A stretch of DNA of 64,000 nucleotides, from the NCBI RefSeq assembly GCF_014635085.1, contig NZ_BMCH01000005.1:62001-126000 (forward strand), read 5' to 3'. Each line of letters begins with the position of its first letter. Position 1 is the first letter of the stretch. Positions 18,574-27,977 of the stretch are shown piece after piece. Source of the DNA: Asaia siamensis (lineage in GTDB: Bacteria > Pseudomonadota > Alphaproteobacteria > Acetobacterales > Acetobacteraceae). The notes beneath the pieces are model-generated. The model ran no database searches and had not been told where the DNA came from. It saw only the letters and a list, made by a program, of their open reading frames with translations. Position numbers and translations under genes: made by a program.

Positions 18574-18960
18574 ATGCGGATTGCCGCCGTGGCCGACATT
18601 CTGGTCGGAGACGTGGTTTCGTGCCGAAGAAGTTTTCTTCTCGTCGTGAAGATAATGCCAGGCGAAGCCGTTCTATGTCCGTTCATAAGCATGTCAGAGT
18701 TGCGGCACCGGGCTGATCTCGATCTGTGCTGGGTCGATCTGGCTGACGCGAATTTGCCGATACCCGATATGCGTCTGCGCGGGGTGCCCTGTCGAAAGCA
18801 ACTGGAGAGTCTTACCCGGATCGGACGTATGCAAGCTGATGTGCATTCGCTGATCATGCGGAAGATTACTGAGGAAATGCGTCAGATCGACAGGATGTGC
18901 TTCAAAGGAACCGGATGTGAAACGATCGGTGCAAGAAGAAGAATTCTCAGGGACTGCTGA
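18574..18960 (+). CDS. PemK/MazF-like small protein, tentative
   Basis: A 128-residue protein. The order of elements recalls PemK/MazF SH3-barrel toxins: an early GDVVSCRR, a hydrophobic strand FLLVVKIMPGEAVLCPF, then ADLDLCWVDLADANLPIPD and RIGRMQADVHSLIM. In those toxins the equivalents are GDVVLV, PVLVV, the GLxxPSxxR segment and RxGxLsxxD. No antitoxin gene was seen beside it. The ATG at 18574 lacks a ribosome site and lies about 12 bp past the predicted promoter start, so leaderless translation or a later ATG (18694) is possible. Weak call. Confidence 0.35.
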   Translation: MRIAAVADILVGDVVSCRRSFLLVVKIMPGEAVLCPFISMSELRHRADLDLCWVDLADANLPIPDMRLRGVPCRKQLESLTRIGRMQADVHSLIMRKITEEMRQIDRMCFKGTGCETIGARRRILRDC

Positions 18961-18989
18961 CGTCTCCACAAAAACAAATTGGAGCCAAG

Positions 18990-19427
18990 ATGGAACAGAG
19001 GCTCGGAAAACGAGACCGCCTTCAGGGCGACGCCCTCAAAATCCTCTTCCTTGATCATCTGAAGAAGACGGGAAATGTGTCTGAGGCTGCGCGTGCCGCC
19101 GGGATTGATCGCAAGACGGCTTATAACTGGCGGCGCGGCGATGAGATATTCAGCGACCACTGGAAGCAGGCCCTTGAGGAAGCGACCGATCTGCTCGAAG
19201 CCGAGGCCCGTCGTCGGGCGCTCGAGGGCTATGAGGAGCCGCTGCTTTATGGTGGGCGTCTGATTTGCGACTCCGATGGCAAACCGGTAACGCGAAAGCG
19301 ATATAGCGACGGGCTCTTGCGCATGTTGCTGCGGGCTCATCGTCCGGCCAGCTTTCGCGACGTGCGTGTGAATGTCGATGAATGCGAAGTGGAATTATCT
19401 CTGACCGAGGGCGATGAAGCGCTCTAG
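18990..19427 (+). CDS. Phage terminase small subunit
   Basis: DNA-recognition subunit of the packaging motor. 145 residues: an N-terminal helix-turn-helix (TGNVSEAARAAGIDRKTAYNWRRGD, about 27-52), then ARRRALEGYEEPLLYGGRLI and KRYSDGLLRMLLRAHRPASFR, the segment found in Gram-negative terminase small subunits. A GGAG lies before the ATG. Its 3' end overlaps the large-subunit start by 14 bp. Its recognition site on the element (pac/cos) was not identified. Confidence 0.85.
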   Translation: MEQRLGKRDRLQGDALKILFLDHLKKTGNVSEAARAAGIDRKTAYNWRRGDEIFSDHWKQALEEATDLLEAEARRRALEGYEEPLLYGGRLICDSDGKPVTRKRYSDGLLRMLLRAHRPASFRDVRVNVDECEVELSLTEGDEAL

Positions 19428-20739
19428 GTCGGCGTTTGCCCTGACGCCTGTGCAGGAGCAGGCTAATCGTTTGCTCGGTGGCGAGGCACGTCACATTTTT
19501 CTGCGGGGTGGTTCGCGATCAGGTAAAACATTCATTCTGATCAGGGCGCTTGTGGTCAGGGCGTTGCGCGTGCCGCAGTCGCGTCATGGTGTGTTTCGGT
19601 ATCGTCAGGTCGCTCTGCGGGCGAGCATCATTCAGGACACGTTTCCGAAGGTCATGCGCTGCTGCTTTGCGCATATACGCTATAAATGGGACGGCCAGAG
19701 TAATCGTGTAATTTTTCCGAACGGATCGTCGATTTTTTTTGGCGGGCTGGATGACTCCACACGTACCGAGAAAATTCTCGGACTTGAATTTGCAACCATC
19801 TATCTGAATGAGGCGAGTCAGATCAGCTATGGTGCGCGTAACATGCTGCTGACGCGGCTTGCGCAGCGTTGCGCCTTGACGGTTCGCGAATATATCGACG
19901 CAAACCCGCCGACGACCGATCACTGGCTCTATGCGCTTTTTGAGAGCGGTATCGAACCGCGATCGGGTCTGCGCCATGGAACACCGAAGCTTTATGCGTC
20001 GATGGTGATGAATCCGGATCAGAACCGCGCCAATCTGAGTGACGCCTATCTACAGCAGCTGGAAGCTCTGCCGGAGCGTGAGCGCAGGCGTTTTCTGCTT
20101 GGTGAGTATCAGACGGTGATCGAGGACGCGCTCTGGCGCGTGGATATGTTCAGGAGATGTCAGGCGTGTGAGGAACAGGACCGTGAAGTACTGATCGGGC
20201 AGTTGCGGCGTATCGTGGTGGCAGTCGATCCGTCCGGGGCTTCTGGCCCTTCTGATCTGAAGGCCGACGAAATCGGCATTGTCGTGGCGGGCGTTGATCA
20301 TGACGGGGTCGGGCATGTTCTCGAAGACTGTTCCCTGCGCGATACGCCGATGGCCTGGGCCCGTCGTGTCATGCAGAGCGTGGCGCTCTGGCGGGCCGAC
20401 AGGGTCATTGCCGAACGTAATTTTGGGGGGGCGCTGGTGGAAGCAACCCTGCGCAGTATCGATCCGGCGGCGTCATTGAAAATGGTTGTGGCCTCGCGCG
20501 GGAAAGCAGCGCGCGCCGAGCCGATTGCTGCGCTCTACGAGCAGGGGCGGGTGGTGCATCACGGGCGGTTTCCGGAGCTTGAATCCCAGCTTTGTCTGTT
20601 TTCCATTCGGGGGTTTGGCGGTGCGTCGTCACCCGACAGGGCTGATGCGCTGATCTGGGCGCTGAGCGAATTGATGATTGAGCCGCAGCCAGCGCGAGGC
20701 CGCTGGCAGGACCAGGGATGGTTCAGCCTTTCACGGTGA
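19414..20739 (+). CDS. Phage terminase large subunit
   Basis: ATPase-nuclease that drives DNA into the prohead. 441 residues: Walker A GGSRSGKT (32-39), Walker B region FATIYLNEAS, and an RNase H-like nuclease half with acidic residues in VAVDPSG, VIAERNFGG and SPDRADALIWALSEL. Length and motifs are intact, with no sign of decay. This protein usually shows packaging mode by phylogeny, which was not run. Confidence 0.95.
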   Translation: MKRSRSAFALTPVQEQANRLLGGEARHIFLRGGSRSGKTFILIRALVVRALRVPQSRHGVFRYRQVALRASIIQDTFPKVMRCCFAHIRYKWDGQSNRVIFPNGSSIFFGGLDDSTRTEKILGLEFATIYLNEASQISYGARNMLLTRLAQRCALTVREYIDANPPTTDHWLYALFESGIEPRSGLRHGTPKLYASMVMNPDQNRANLSDAYLQQLEALPERERRRFLLGEYQTVIEDALWRVDMFRRCQACEEQDREVLIGQLRRIVVAVDPSGASGPSDLKADEIGIVVAGVDHDGVGHVLEDCSLRDTPMAWARRVMQSVALWRADRVIAERNFGGALVEATLRSIDPAASLKMVVASRGKAARAEPIAALYEQGRVVHHGRFPELESQLCLFSIRGFGGASSPDRADALIWALSELMIEPQPARGRWQDQGWFSLSR

Positions 20740-20749
20740 AGGAATTTTC

Positions 20750-22159
20750 ATGGATTGGATGGCGTTGCAGGGGCGTTATGCCATGCCGCCCGGCGCGTCT
20801 GCGCGCACGAGGCGGTTGCTGGCCCTGCAGAAAGTGCTCGCAGGGACGCAGTATGATTCGCTGCCCTATCCTTTTGCGAGCGAGCGTAGCGTTTCGGGAG
20901 AGTATATTCCGCTTTCGCAGAGACGGCCTTCCGTGCGGACCAATCTGTGCCGTACCGTTGTTGATGAGGCAGTCTCGCTTTTATTCGGCAATACTCATTG
21001 GCCGATGGCCGTTGCGTCGCATGAGTCGACATCAAAAGCGATGAACGCTTTTGCTTTCGAGACTGGTCTGCCTGCTTTCATGATGCAGGTAGCGACATGC
21101 GGGTCTGTCGGATCGGTCGCAATATGGGTTGAAGTTATGGGGAGCAGTCCGCGTTTTTCGCTTCTGGAAACCGCCTATCTGACACCTGACTGGGACCAGT
21201 ATGGCGCGCTTTTGACTGTGACCGAGCGCTATATGGTTTCAGGGGCTGATCTGAAGGCAAGCGGATACGCCGTGTCGTCTGACGCCTTGTCGTCCCGTTT
21301 CTGGTGGCAGCGTCGCTGGACCCGTACCGGAATGGACGTTTTCGTGCCGGTTCCTGCAGGAGAGGAAGGTGGTGACGTTCTTGATGAGAAACGATCCAGC
21401 ATTCATGATCTTGGTTTCGTCCCTGTGGTCTGGATCCGCAATCCGGGCGCTGTGTCAGCGACGGAGCCGGATGGAGAGTGCAGTTTCGAAAAGGCCATCG
21501 ATACGGTGATCGAGGCGGATTATCTACTTTCGCAGGCGGGACGGGGGCTGAAATACGGTTCCGATCCGACGCTTGTGCTGAAGACACCTGAGATTCTGGA
21601 GGGCGTGGCACGTCAAGGCGGCGCTGCCTCGGCTTTGACCTTGCCGCCCGAAGGTGATGCGAAGCTTCTCGAAATCAATGGTGCGGCTGCGGGAGCTGTC
21701 CTGGCCCATTATCGGGAATTGCGTCAGCTCGTGCTGGAGCAGCTTCATGGAAACAGAACCCATGGTGATCGCCTGGGCGCGCCTCAATCGGGACGCGCGA
21801 TGGAGCTTATGTGTCAGCCTTTGATCTGGATGGCAGACCGCCTGCGCGGGACTTACGGCGATGGCGGTATTCTGCCGCTTTACCGGATGCTGTGTCGCTT
21901 TTCAGCAGTGCTGTCTGACGGATTGATAATCGGGGGGCAGGTTCTCAGGGATCTGGATCCTGCAGGTCTCTCTCTGCACTGGCCTGCCTGGTTTGCTGCT
22001 GATGAAGCCGAGCTTCTGCCTATGGCAAAGGGACTGGGAGAGGCTGTGAATGCTGGCCTGCTGAGCCAGGAAACCGCAGCCCGGCTTTATGCCTGCGCTG
22101 CCGGCGTTGCGGACCCCGCTGCGGAATGGACCAAAATCATGGCTGCGCGTGCAGCCTGA
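20750..22159 (+). CDS. Phage portal protein
   Basis: Dodecameric ring at the capsid vertex that docks terminase and then the tail. 469 residues from ATG 20750, which has AAGGA nine bases upstream; a longer frame from 20678 runs into the terminase gene and is rejected. SPP1 gp6-like layout: an N-terminal TNLCRTVVDEAVSLLFG segment, a central beta-rich wing, and the long stem/crown helices around ALHYRELRQLVLEQLHG-like residues and APQSGRAMELMCQPLIWMAD. Place between terminase and capsid genes supports the call. Confidence 0.85.
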   Translation: MDWMALQGRYAMPPGASARTRRLLALQKVLAGTQYDSLPYPFASERSVSGEYIPLSQRRPSVRTNLCRTVVDEAVSLLFGNTHWPMAVASHESTSKAMNAFAFETGLPAFMMQVATCGSVGSVAIWVEVMGSSPRFSLLETAYLTPDWDQYGALLTVTERYMVSGADLKASGYAVSSDALSSRFWWQRRWTRTGMDVFVPVPAGEEGGDVLDEKRSSIHDLGFVPVVWIRNPGAVSATEPDGECSFEKAIDTVIEADYLLSQAGRGLKYGSDPTLVLKTPEILEGVARQGGAASALTLPPEGDAKLLEINGAAAGAVLAHYRELRQLVLEQLHGNRTHGDRLGAPQSGRAMELMCQPLIWMADRLRGTYGDGGILPLYRMLCRFSAVLSDGLIIGGQVLRDLDPAGLSLHWPAWFAADEAELLPMAKGLGEAVNAGLLSQETAARLYACAAGVADPAAEWTKIMAARAA

Positions 22160-22185
22160 AGAGAACCCTTTTAGGGGAAATGGAA

Positions 22186-22617
22186 ATGCCAGATGACATT
22201 GATGCGCTTCGTCGTTCTCTTGCTGAACTTGCTGCAGAGCGGGAAGGCCTCGTTCGGGCGCACCAGGAAGAGATGGCTCGGGTGACACAAGCTGCACGCG
22301 AAACCGTGCTTGCCAATGCCCTGCGCGCTGAGGCGATGCGCCTTGGAGCCCATGACCCCGATGCTGTGATGCTGCTGATGGATCGTTCCGGGGTTGGATG
22401 GTCGGAACAGGGTGAAATAACGGGCGTGGAAGACGCCATGGCGCAGGCGCGTCAGGCGCGCGGCTTTCTGTTTCGGGATCCGCATGGGACGGCCGCTGCT
22501 CAAGGCTGGGAAGGCGCCGTGCCGAAACCGGCTTCTGTGCAGGTGCAGGATGCGCGTGGTCTGGCTGCTGCGGAATATGCCGCACGCAAACGTCAGTTTC
22601 TCGCAGGCATTATCTGA
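22186..22617 (+). CDS. Putative scaffold-like prophage protein
   Basis: A 143-residue protein. The first half is a continuous charged helix (DALRRSLAELAAEREGLVRAH) typical of phage scaffold/GP20-type proteins; the second half carries DPDAVMLLMDRSG and ends AARKRQFLAGII. It sits exactly where scaffolds lie, between portal and major capsid. Start set at ATG 22186, eight bases after AGGGG; an ATG at 22180 is too close to that site. No protease domain is present. Function inferred from shape and position. Confidence 0.6.
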   Translation: MPDDIDALRRSLAELAAEREGLVRAHQEEMARVTQAARETVLANALRAEAMRLGAHDPDAVMLLMDRSGVGWSEQGEITGVEDAMAQARQARGFLFRDPHGTAAAQGWEGAVPKPASVQVQDARGLAAAEYAARKRQFLAGII

Positions 22618-22641
22618 AAATTACGGGTCAGGGATGAAAAA

Positions 22642-24009
22642 ATGGGTATTGAGAATTTTCCTGAACAGTTGCGTGCAGCCATTCAGCAGGGCTTTCTGGC
22701 GCGCGAATTTGAAACGGGGCTGAATGCGCGGCTCGGGTTTCGTGCCGTTGCCGATCGCGAGATTTTTCCCAATGCGATCGGTGAAACGCTGACAAAGACG
22801 CGCAAGAGCCTCAAGGCGCCGGTTGTCGAGCCGCTTCTGCCTTCAGGGAATACGAATTTCGATAATGGCCTGTCGCCCAGCGGATGGTCCGTCGAGCAAT
22901 ATACGCTCAGTATCAACCAGTATGGCGATACCATCGACCTCAATATGGTGACGACCGGAGTGGGCATTGCTTCGCAATTTCTGGCGAATGCGCAAACCAA
23001 TGGCTTTCAGGCCATGCAGTCTCTGGATCGCCTGGCGCGCAATGCCTTGTTTGCCGGTGTGCCAGGCGGTGTTGGGGGGTATCTGGGCGGTAATACCCGT
23101 GTGACAGCGACGGCTACTGCGAAGACAACGACGATTGCAGTCGATGATATTCGCGGTTTCCAGTTCGTGATCGTCTCCGGGCTGGTGAGGCCAGTCAATG
23201 CCAGTCCCGGTATGACGGTGACGGTTGGCAGTGGTGTCTATACGCTTATTGCCGCGACGGCTGATCAGAGCAATGTCTCGACGGCGCCGGGTGGCATTTC
23301 GGGGCAATTGCAGTTCTCGACAGGTGTTTCTGTTGCAGATGCGACGACGGGTAATGCCGTTGTGGCCGCGACCGCGCCTCTCGTCTTGCGACCTAACGGT
23401 AAACGAAGCACAGCCGATCTGCGCCATGCGGATGGCGATACGCTTGGTATTCAGCATGTTCTGGCGGGTGTGGCGTCATTGCGCCGCAATAACGTGCCGA
23501 TGATCAATGGGGCGTATAACTGCTATCTTGATGATCTCCAGCTTCTTTCGCTGTTTCGCGATGCAGATTTCAAATATCTTTATCGCGGTGCCTATGGCTC
23601 GGAAGAGTATCGCTCGGGCCAGATCATCGAGTTGCTCGGTGTCCGGTTCGTGCCGACGACGGAGGCGCCCCAACAGGCTTCTCTTGGAGGTGGGCCGATC
23701 CATCGTGCGTTGCTTTTGGGGCAGGGGGCGCTGGTGGAGGGAGACTGTGCCTGCATTGGACATACCGACATTCCTGATGCCGAACGGGCCCTGATCGAGA
23801 TGGTGGACCGTGTGGCCATGGTCACGCGCGAGCCGCTCGACCGGCTGAAGCAGATCATTGCGCAGTCATGGTACTGGATCGGCGGGTTTGCCCTACCGAC
23901 TGATGTGACCGCCGATGTGTCGATCATTCCGACAGCGACCAATGCCTATCTCAAGCGTGGCGTTGTGATCGAGAGTCTTGGGACGGATGCAGCCGGTTTC
24001 GGTCTGTGA
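22642..24009 (+). CDS. Major capsid protein (N4 gp56-like)
   Basis: A 455-residue HK97-fold coat protein of the N4-gp56 type. The N-terminus begins FPEQLRAAIQQGFLAREFETGLNARLGF; the middle holds LMVTTGVGIASQFLANAQT-like and NALFAGVPGGVGGYLGGNT segments; near the end are GQIIELLGVRFVPTTEAPQQ and RALLLGQGALVEGD, the usual order of this family. A variable Ala/Thr/Val-rich insertion lies at about residues 155-245. No separate capsid protease gene is nearby, fitting families that mature without cleavage. Confidence 0.8.
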   Translation: MGIENFPEQLRAAIQQGFLAREFETGLNARLGFRAVADREIFPNAIGETLTKTRKSLKAPVVEPLLPSGNTNFDNGLSPSGWSVEQYTLSINQYGDTIDLNMVTTGVGIASQFLANAQTNGFQAMQSLDRLARNALFAGVPGGVGGYLGGNTRVTATATAKTTTIAVDDIRGFQFVIVSGLVRPVNASPGMTVTVGSGVYTLIAATADQSNVSTAPGGISGQLQFSTGVSVADATTGNAVVAATAPLVLRPNGKRSTADLRHADGDTLGIQHVLAGVASLRRNNVPMINGAYNCYLDDLQLLSLFRDADFKYLYRGAYGSEEYRSGQIIELLGVRFVPTTEAPQQASLGGGPIHRALLLGQGALVEGDCACIGHTDIPDAERALIEMVDRVAMVTREPLDRLKQIIAQSWYWIGGFALPTDVTADVSIIPTATNAYLKRGVVIESLGTDAAGFGL

Positions 24010-24437
24010 ACGAGGCCGATTCAGTTTCTTGTGGCGCCGTTCCTGGGGTGGAGATGACAGGCGGGGCGCTGACCGAGGACGAAAAGACCGAAATCAGACG
24101 GTTCTGCGGTTATGCGGCGCTTGGTGACGTGGCAAGCGGCGAAAGTTCGTGGCGGTTTTTTCAGAACGCGGGAACACTCGAGTGGCGTCTGAACACGCTT
24201 GCCGGGTCTGAGAGAAAAAGGCTGCGGTATTTTCTCGCGACCCTGATCCAGATGGAGCGTGCCGTGCAGTCTGTCTCGGAAAATCTGGATACTCAGGCTG
24301 TTTCCGCCTGGACGCGTAATACGCGCGAGCTGTCCGAGCGCGTGCGTCTTTTCGATTGGTGGCGCCGTCGTGTGTGCGGATTTCTCGGGATCATGCCCGG
24401 GCCGGACTTGCGGGATTACGCTTCTGTCGTCGTGTAA
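24006..24437 (+). CDS. Prophage head-tail connector-like protein
   Basis: A 143-residue helical protein directly after the capsid gene. Core: LTEDEKTEIRRFCGYAALGD, then WRFFQNAGTLEWRLNTL and a C-terminal RLFDWWRRRVCGFLG. The same order occurs in uncharacterised connector-position proteins of acetic acid bacterial prophages as I recall them. The GTG at 24006 overlaps the capsid stop (GTGA); an ATG at 24054 with a GGGGTGGAG just upstream is an equally good start and would trim 16 residues. Precise function unknown. Confidence 0.6.
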   Translation: MNEADSVSCGAVPGVEMTGGALTEDEKTEIRRFCGYAALGDVASGESSWRFFQNAGTLEWRLNTLAGSERKRLRYFLATLIQMERAVQSVSENLDTQAVSAWTRNTRELSERVRLFDWWRRRVCGFLGIMPGPDLRDYASVVV

Positions 24438-24459
24438 ATAAAGAGCGGGAGGGAAGCCG

Positions 24460-25050
24460 ATGCGAGCCATGCAGCAGCGTGTGGATGCAGGCTTTGCCAG
24501 AGCGGCGCGTCGCCTTGGGACGATAGGACGACATTATCGCGTGGTCGATCCGTTGAAGCCACTATCAACACTCATGGGCACGCCTTTTCTGTGCTTTGAT
24601 GCCGATGCTGGTTTTCAGATGCGCAAACCTCGCATGTGGGCGCGACCGATGGTCTATGCGTTGAGCGATGCCCCGTCGTTGTGCATCGGCGATATTCTGC
24701 AGCAGGAAGAGCGTTTCTATTTCGTTGCCGAAATTGAAGCATTTCGTCCGCCGCTCTGTGTCGCCTGCAACAAGTGTATCTCGATTTTCGGGATGCGCGG
24801 CGTTACGCAGCTTCATGTCGGGCAATGTCCTGCGAGCATCGTGCTGACCGGAAAAGGGGAGGATAGCCACAGTGGCATGCCGGGCGCGCTGCGCTCGGGA
24901 AGTTACATGCTGTCTCTGCCGGTTCTGCCTGGTTTTTATCTAGTGCCGTATATGCAGATCATCGACGAACTGGGGCTGCGTTATACAGTTGATTCGGTGG
25001 AATTGTCGCGGAACGGAACGCGCGCCATTGTGTCGTTGCAGCAGATCTGA
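24460..25050 (+). CDS. Prophage structural protein, unknown
   Basis: A 196-residue protein, begins MRAMQQRVDAGFARAARRLG and is beta-rich after residue 40. Contains a CVACNKCISIFGMRG stretch with three Cys close together, possibly coincidental. A good purine-rich ribosome site (GGGAGGGAAG) precedes the ATG. Position between capsid/connector and sheath suggests a head-closure or tail-terminator role. No family recognised. Confidence 0.55.
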   Translation: MRAMQQRVDAGFARAARRLGTIGRHYRVVDPLKPLSTLMGTPFLCFDADAGFQMRKPRMWARPMVYALSDAPSLCIGDILQQEERFYFVAEIEAFRPPLCVACNKCISIFGMRGVTQLHVGQCPASIVLTGKGEDSHSGMPGALRSGSYMLSLPVLPGFYLVPYMQIIDELGLRYTVDSVELSRNGTRAIVSLQQI

Positions 25051-25052
25051 TC

Positions 25053-26021
25053 ATGACAGATCTTTCCTCCGTCACGCGTGGGTTGGCCCTTTGCTGTGCC
25101 AGCCGTTTTGCCGATATCGCGGCGGCTTCGTCATTCTGGAGCGCGCAGAAAGTCTTTTTTCGGGTCGGGCCTCTGATGCCTTCTGATCTGTTCACCTCTC
25201 CCTCGCTGCGTGAAGCGGTGAGCTATGTGACCATCGCGCCCCTGTCCGGCGGGTATGAAGGCCTGTCTACTCCACTGGGGCAGGAATGGGTGGAGACATT
25301 GCGTATTCCTCCTGTCCTTTCAGTCGAGACCAGGGGCGGGACAGCGCAGTTCCGGCTGACCTCTCGCAGGGCGGCGCCCGGCATTATCGCCTTGATATGG
25401 ACGCCGCCGGGTGGTGAGCCGCGTGTGGCGCGTCATGTCGCAGATGCGCAGGAGACAGAGGCGCAGATGGCGCAGAACCTGGCGTCGCAGTTCGAAGGGG
25501 CTGTGGCTGATGAGGACAGGCTGAGCGTCTCCGCAGGGAGTCTGAAAGCTGTTACTGGCGGCTATGGTCGGTCGAGCTGTCTCATCAGGCGTCAGAGCCA
25601 GATTTTCAGACTTTCTCTGTGGACCAGCGCCTGCGAGATGCGACCGGCGCTGGGCGATCTGCTGGTTTCGCGCCTTTTGCCGCAGGACTGGCTTGCGCTG
25701 ACCGATGGACGGCAGGCGCAGATTTTCTTCGAGGGTGAAGACGATCAGGACGCGATGCAGACCCAGTCTTTGTTTCGTCGGGATGTTCGGGTGCGCGTTA
25801 TTTTTGACAGATATGACTCTGTCTGGTCGCCACAGATGGTGGCTGGTGGAGGCTGGTTTCATGCGAATGGTCTCCCTTTTTCTTTTGATACCGCCCCCGA
25901 CCAACTGCGCGCCGAGATACCAGAAGAGGCGCTCGATGCCTTGGCTGCGGCGCAGGAAATGCCAGCCGCTTATCGGAACTGGGACACGGATTGCGATGGG
26001 ACCGTCCGGCCAATGCCCTGA
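25053..26021 (+). CDS. Prophage structural protein, unknown (pre-sheath)
   Basis: A 322-residue protein immediately upstream of the tail sheath gene and 3 bp after the preceding gene. Mixed alpha/beta composition; the C-terminal part (QAQIFFEGEDDQDAMQTQSLFRRDVRVRVIFDR) looks like the beta-rich part of tail-completion proteins, which in P2-like clusters lie near here. No motif allows a family name. Starting ATG lacks a clear ribosome site, suggesting coupling. Confidence 0.5.
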   Translation: MTDLSSVTRGLALCCASRFADIAAASSFWSAQKVFFRVGPLMPSDLFTSPSLREAVSYVTIAPLSGGYEGLSTPLGQEWVETLRIPPVLSVETRGGTAQFRLTSRRAAPGIIALIWTPPGGEPRVARHVADAQETEAQMAQNLASQFEGAVADEDRLSVSAGSLKAVTGGYGRSSCLIRRQSQIFRLSLWTSACEMRPALGDLLVSRLLPQDWLALTDGRQAQIFFEGEDDQDAMQTQSLFRRDVRVRVIFDRYDSVWSPQMVAGGGWFHANGLPFSFDTAPDQLRAEIPEEALDALAAAQEMPAAYRNWDTDCDGTVRPMP

Positions 26022-26057
26022 TCAGTTTAGGTCACTTCCAGAAAAGAAGGATCATTC

Positions 26058-27548
26058 ATGCCACAACTCATACAGAGCGGCGCCCTGAATACAGCGGCCC
26101 TGCCTGTGCCTGATCTGTATATCCAGATCGCCCAGCCTGAAACCCTGTTGATATCCGGAGTTTCTTCCGGGTTGCTTGGAATTGTCGGTACGGCCTCATG
26201 GGGCCCGGTTGATGTATCAACGCTTGTTGGCAGTGTCGGTCAGTGCCGGGAGTTTTTTGCCGGAAAACGCGGCTGGGCGTCCAATCTCAATGTCGCTGTC
26301 GACGTGGCCGTGCATCAGGGGGCGAGCCAGTTCTGCCTTGTGCGGGTAACCGACGGGGCTGACAAGGCAGCGCAGGCCAGTCTGGGGGCGGCCCAGATCA
26401 GGGCACGTTATACCGGTAGCGCGGGCAATGCAGTCGTCGTGAATGTGACGCGCCAGAGTTACCGTGACGGGCAGTTCGTTCTGAGTGTCTCTCATGAAGA
26501 ACTGGGAGCGACGGCCTATACCGGAGCGGACTGGACGGCGCTTGCGCAGGCTCTCGCTGCAGATACCCAGGCGCTTGTGCTGGTCGAAGTTGCCGGCGAC
26601 GCCGCGATTACGGAAACCGGATCCGTGCAGCTCGCCGGGGGCGCCGATGGAGGAGAGCCTGCGCCGGGGCGTTTTGTCGGTGTCGCGGAGGCGAGAACCG
26701 GGCTTTATGCCCTGACCAACCAGGGATGCAGTGTGGCAACCCTCGCAGGTGTGGGGGATACAGCGACGATGGTGCCGATGCTCGCTTTCGGGCGTGACGA
26801 GGGCATCTACATGATCGCAGCCGGGCCGAAAGGCGAAACACTGGCTCAGGCCATACAAAGCAAGACAGCTTATGGTCTGTGGTCGCATGCATTGAAATAC
26901 ATGCATGGCGACTGGCTGTGGTGGAATGACGATACGCTCGGTTTGCAGCTGGTCAGTCCTGCGGTTTTTGCTGCCGGAAAACTGGCTGCGCTTTCACCCG
27001 AACAGTCAGGGCTGAACAAGCCTCTGGCGGGTATTGTCGGGAGTCAGAAGAACGGCCTCGAAGCGACGCGTTTCGGCTATTCGCTGGCCGAGCTTGGCGC
27101 CTTGATCGAGAATGGCATCGATGTGATCTGCAATCCTTCGCCGGGGGGGCAGTACTGGGCGATCCGTGCCGGGCATAATACCTCGCAAAGCGCGGCGGTG
27201 CAGAGCGACGCGTATACCCGTCTGACCAATTACCTTGCGCGGTCGCTCGAAGGCACGATGGGTCAATATGTCGGCAGCGTGATCAATGACAGTCTGTTTG
27301 GCAATATCCGTGCATCGATACTGGGCTTTCTCTCCAGCCTGTTGTCGCAGGGTATTCTCGGTGTGACTGGTGGTCGCCTGCCTTATGCCGTGCTGTGTGA
27401 CAGCAGCAATAATCCCGGCGACCGTGTTGCAACGGGGTATGTGCAGGCCGATGTGCAGGTGCAGTACCAGGGGATTAACGAGAAATTTATCATCAATCTG
27501 CAGGGGGGCGCCTCTGTGAGCGTCAGCACTGCCAGCGGGAGTGTCTGA
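26058..27548 (+). CDS. Phage contractile tail sheath protein
   Basis: Forms the outer, contracting sheath. 496 residues. The N-terminal region has the sheath-type opening SGVSSGLLGIVGTASWGPVD and GQCREFFAGKRGW; the conserved C-terminal lock region includes GTMGQYVGSVINDSLFGNIRASILGFLSSLLSQGILG and ends with a beta strand GINEKFIINLQGG. Preceded by AAGGA. This gene establishes that the tail is contractile (myovirus or tailocin type). Confidence 0.9.
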   Translation: MPQLIQSGALNTAALPVPDLYIQIAQPETLLISGVSSGLLGIVGTASWGPVDVSTLVGSVGQCREFFAGKRGWASNLNVAVDVAVHQGASQFCLVRVTDGADKAAQASLGAAQIRARYTGSAGNAVVVNVTRQSYRDGQFVLSVSHEELGATAYTGADWTALAQALAADTQALVLVEVAGDAAITETGSVQLAGGADGGEPAPGRFVGVAEARTGLYALTNQGCSVATLAGVGDTATMVPMLAFGRDEGIYMIAAGPKGETLAQAIQSKTAYGLWSHALKYMHGDWLWWNDDTLGLQLVSPAVFAAGKLAALSPEQSGLNKPLAGIVGSQKNGLEATRFGYSLAELGALIENGIDVICNPSPGGQYWAIRAGHNTSQSAAVQSDAYTRLTNYLARSLEGTMGQYVGSVINDSLFGNIRASILGFLSSLLSQGILGVTGGRLPYAVLCDSSNNPGDRVATGYVQADVQVQYQGINEKFIINLQGGASVSVSTASGSV

Positions 27549-27551
27549 TTC

Positions 27552-27977
27552 ATGGTGAATCCTTACAGTATCGGTCGGGACTGCCGGATAACGCTGCTCT
27601 GGAACGGATCGCGGATCGATCTGCGCGACGTGACCGGATTTCAGTCCGAGCAGCACACGATTATCCAGCGTGCCACACCACTCAATGGATTACCGGTCGA
27701 GTTCAACACGCCCAGCGGGTGGCGCGGCGTTTTTACCATCGCACGTGCCAATGCCAATCTCGACAGTCTGGTCGCCGCAATCGAAGCGGCATTCTGGAAT
27801 GCCGGTAGTATCGGGAGCGGCACGCTGTATCAGTATATCCGTGAGCCCGATGGGACGACAACGACCTGGGAGTATAGCGGGGTGTCTCTCTCGCTGAAGA
27901 CCGATCGATGGCAGGCAGAAGGCATGATTCACCAGCATGTCCAGTTTTATGCGTCGTTGCGGAGCAAGATTTCATGA
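27552..27977 (+). CDS. Phage tail tube protein
   Basis: Inner tube of the contractile tail. 141 residues, compact and beta-rich, beginning MVNPYSIGRDCRITLLWNG. It directly follows the sheath (3 bp gap) and overlaps the chaperone start by 4 bp, the standard sheath-tube-chaperone order of P2-type tails. Family assigned mainly by size and order; no single diagnostic motif. Confidence 0.75.
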   Translation: MVNPYSIGRDCRITLLWNGSRIDLRDVTGFQSEQHTIIQRATPLNGLPVEFNTPSGWRGVFTIARANANLDSLVAAIEAAFWNAGSIGSGTLYQYIREPDGTTTTWEYSGVSLSLKTDRWQAEGMIHQHVQFYASLRSKIS

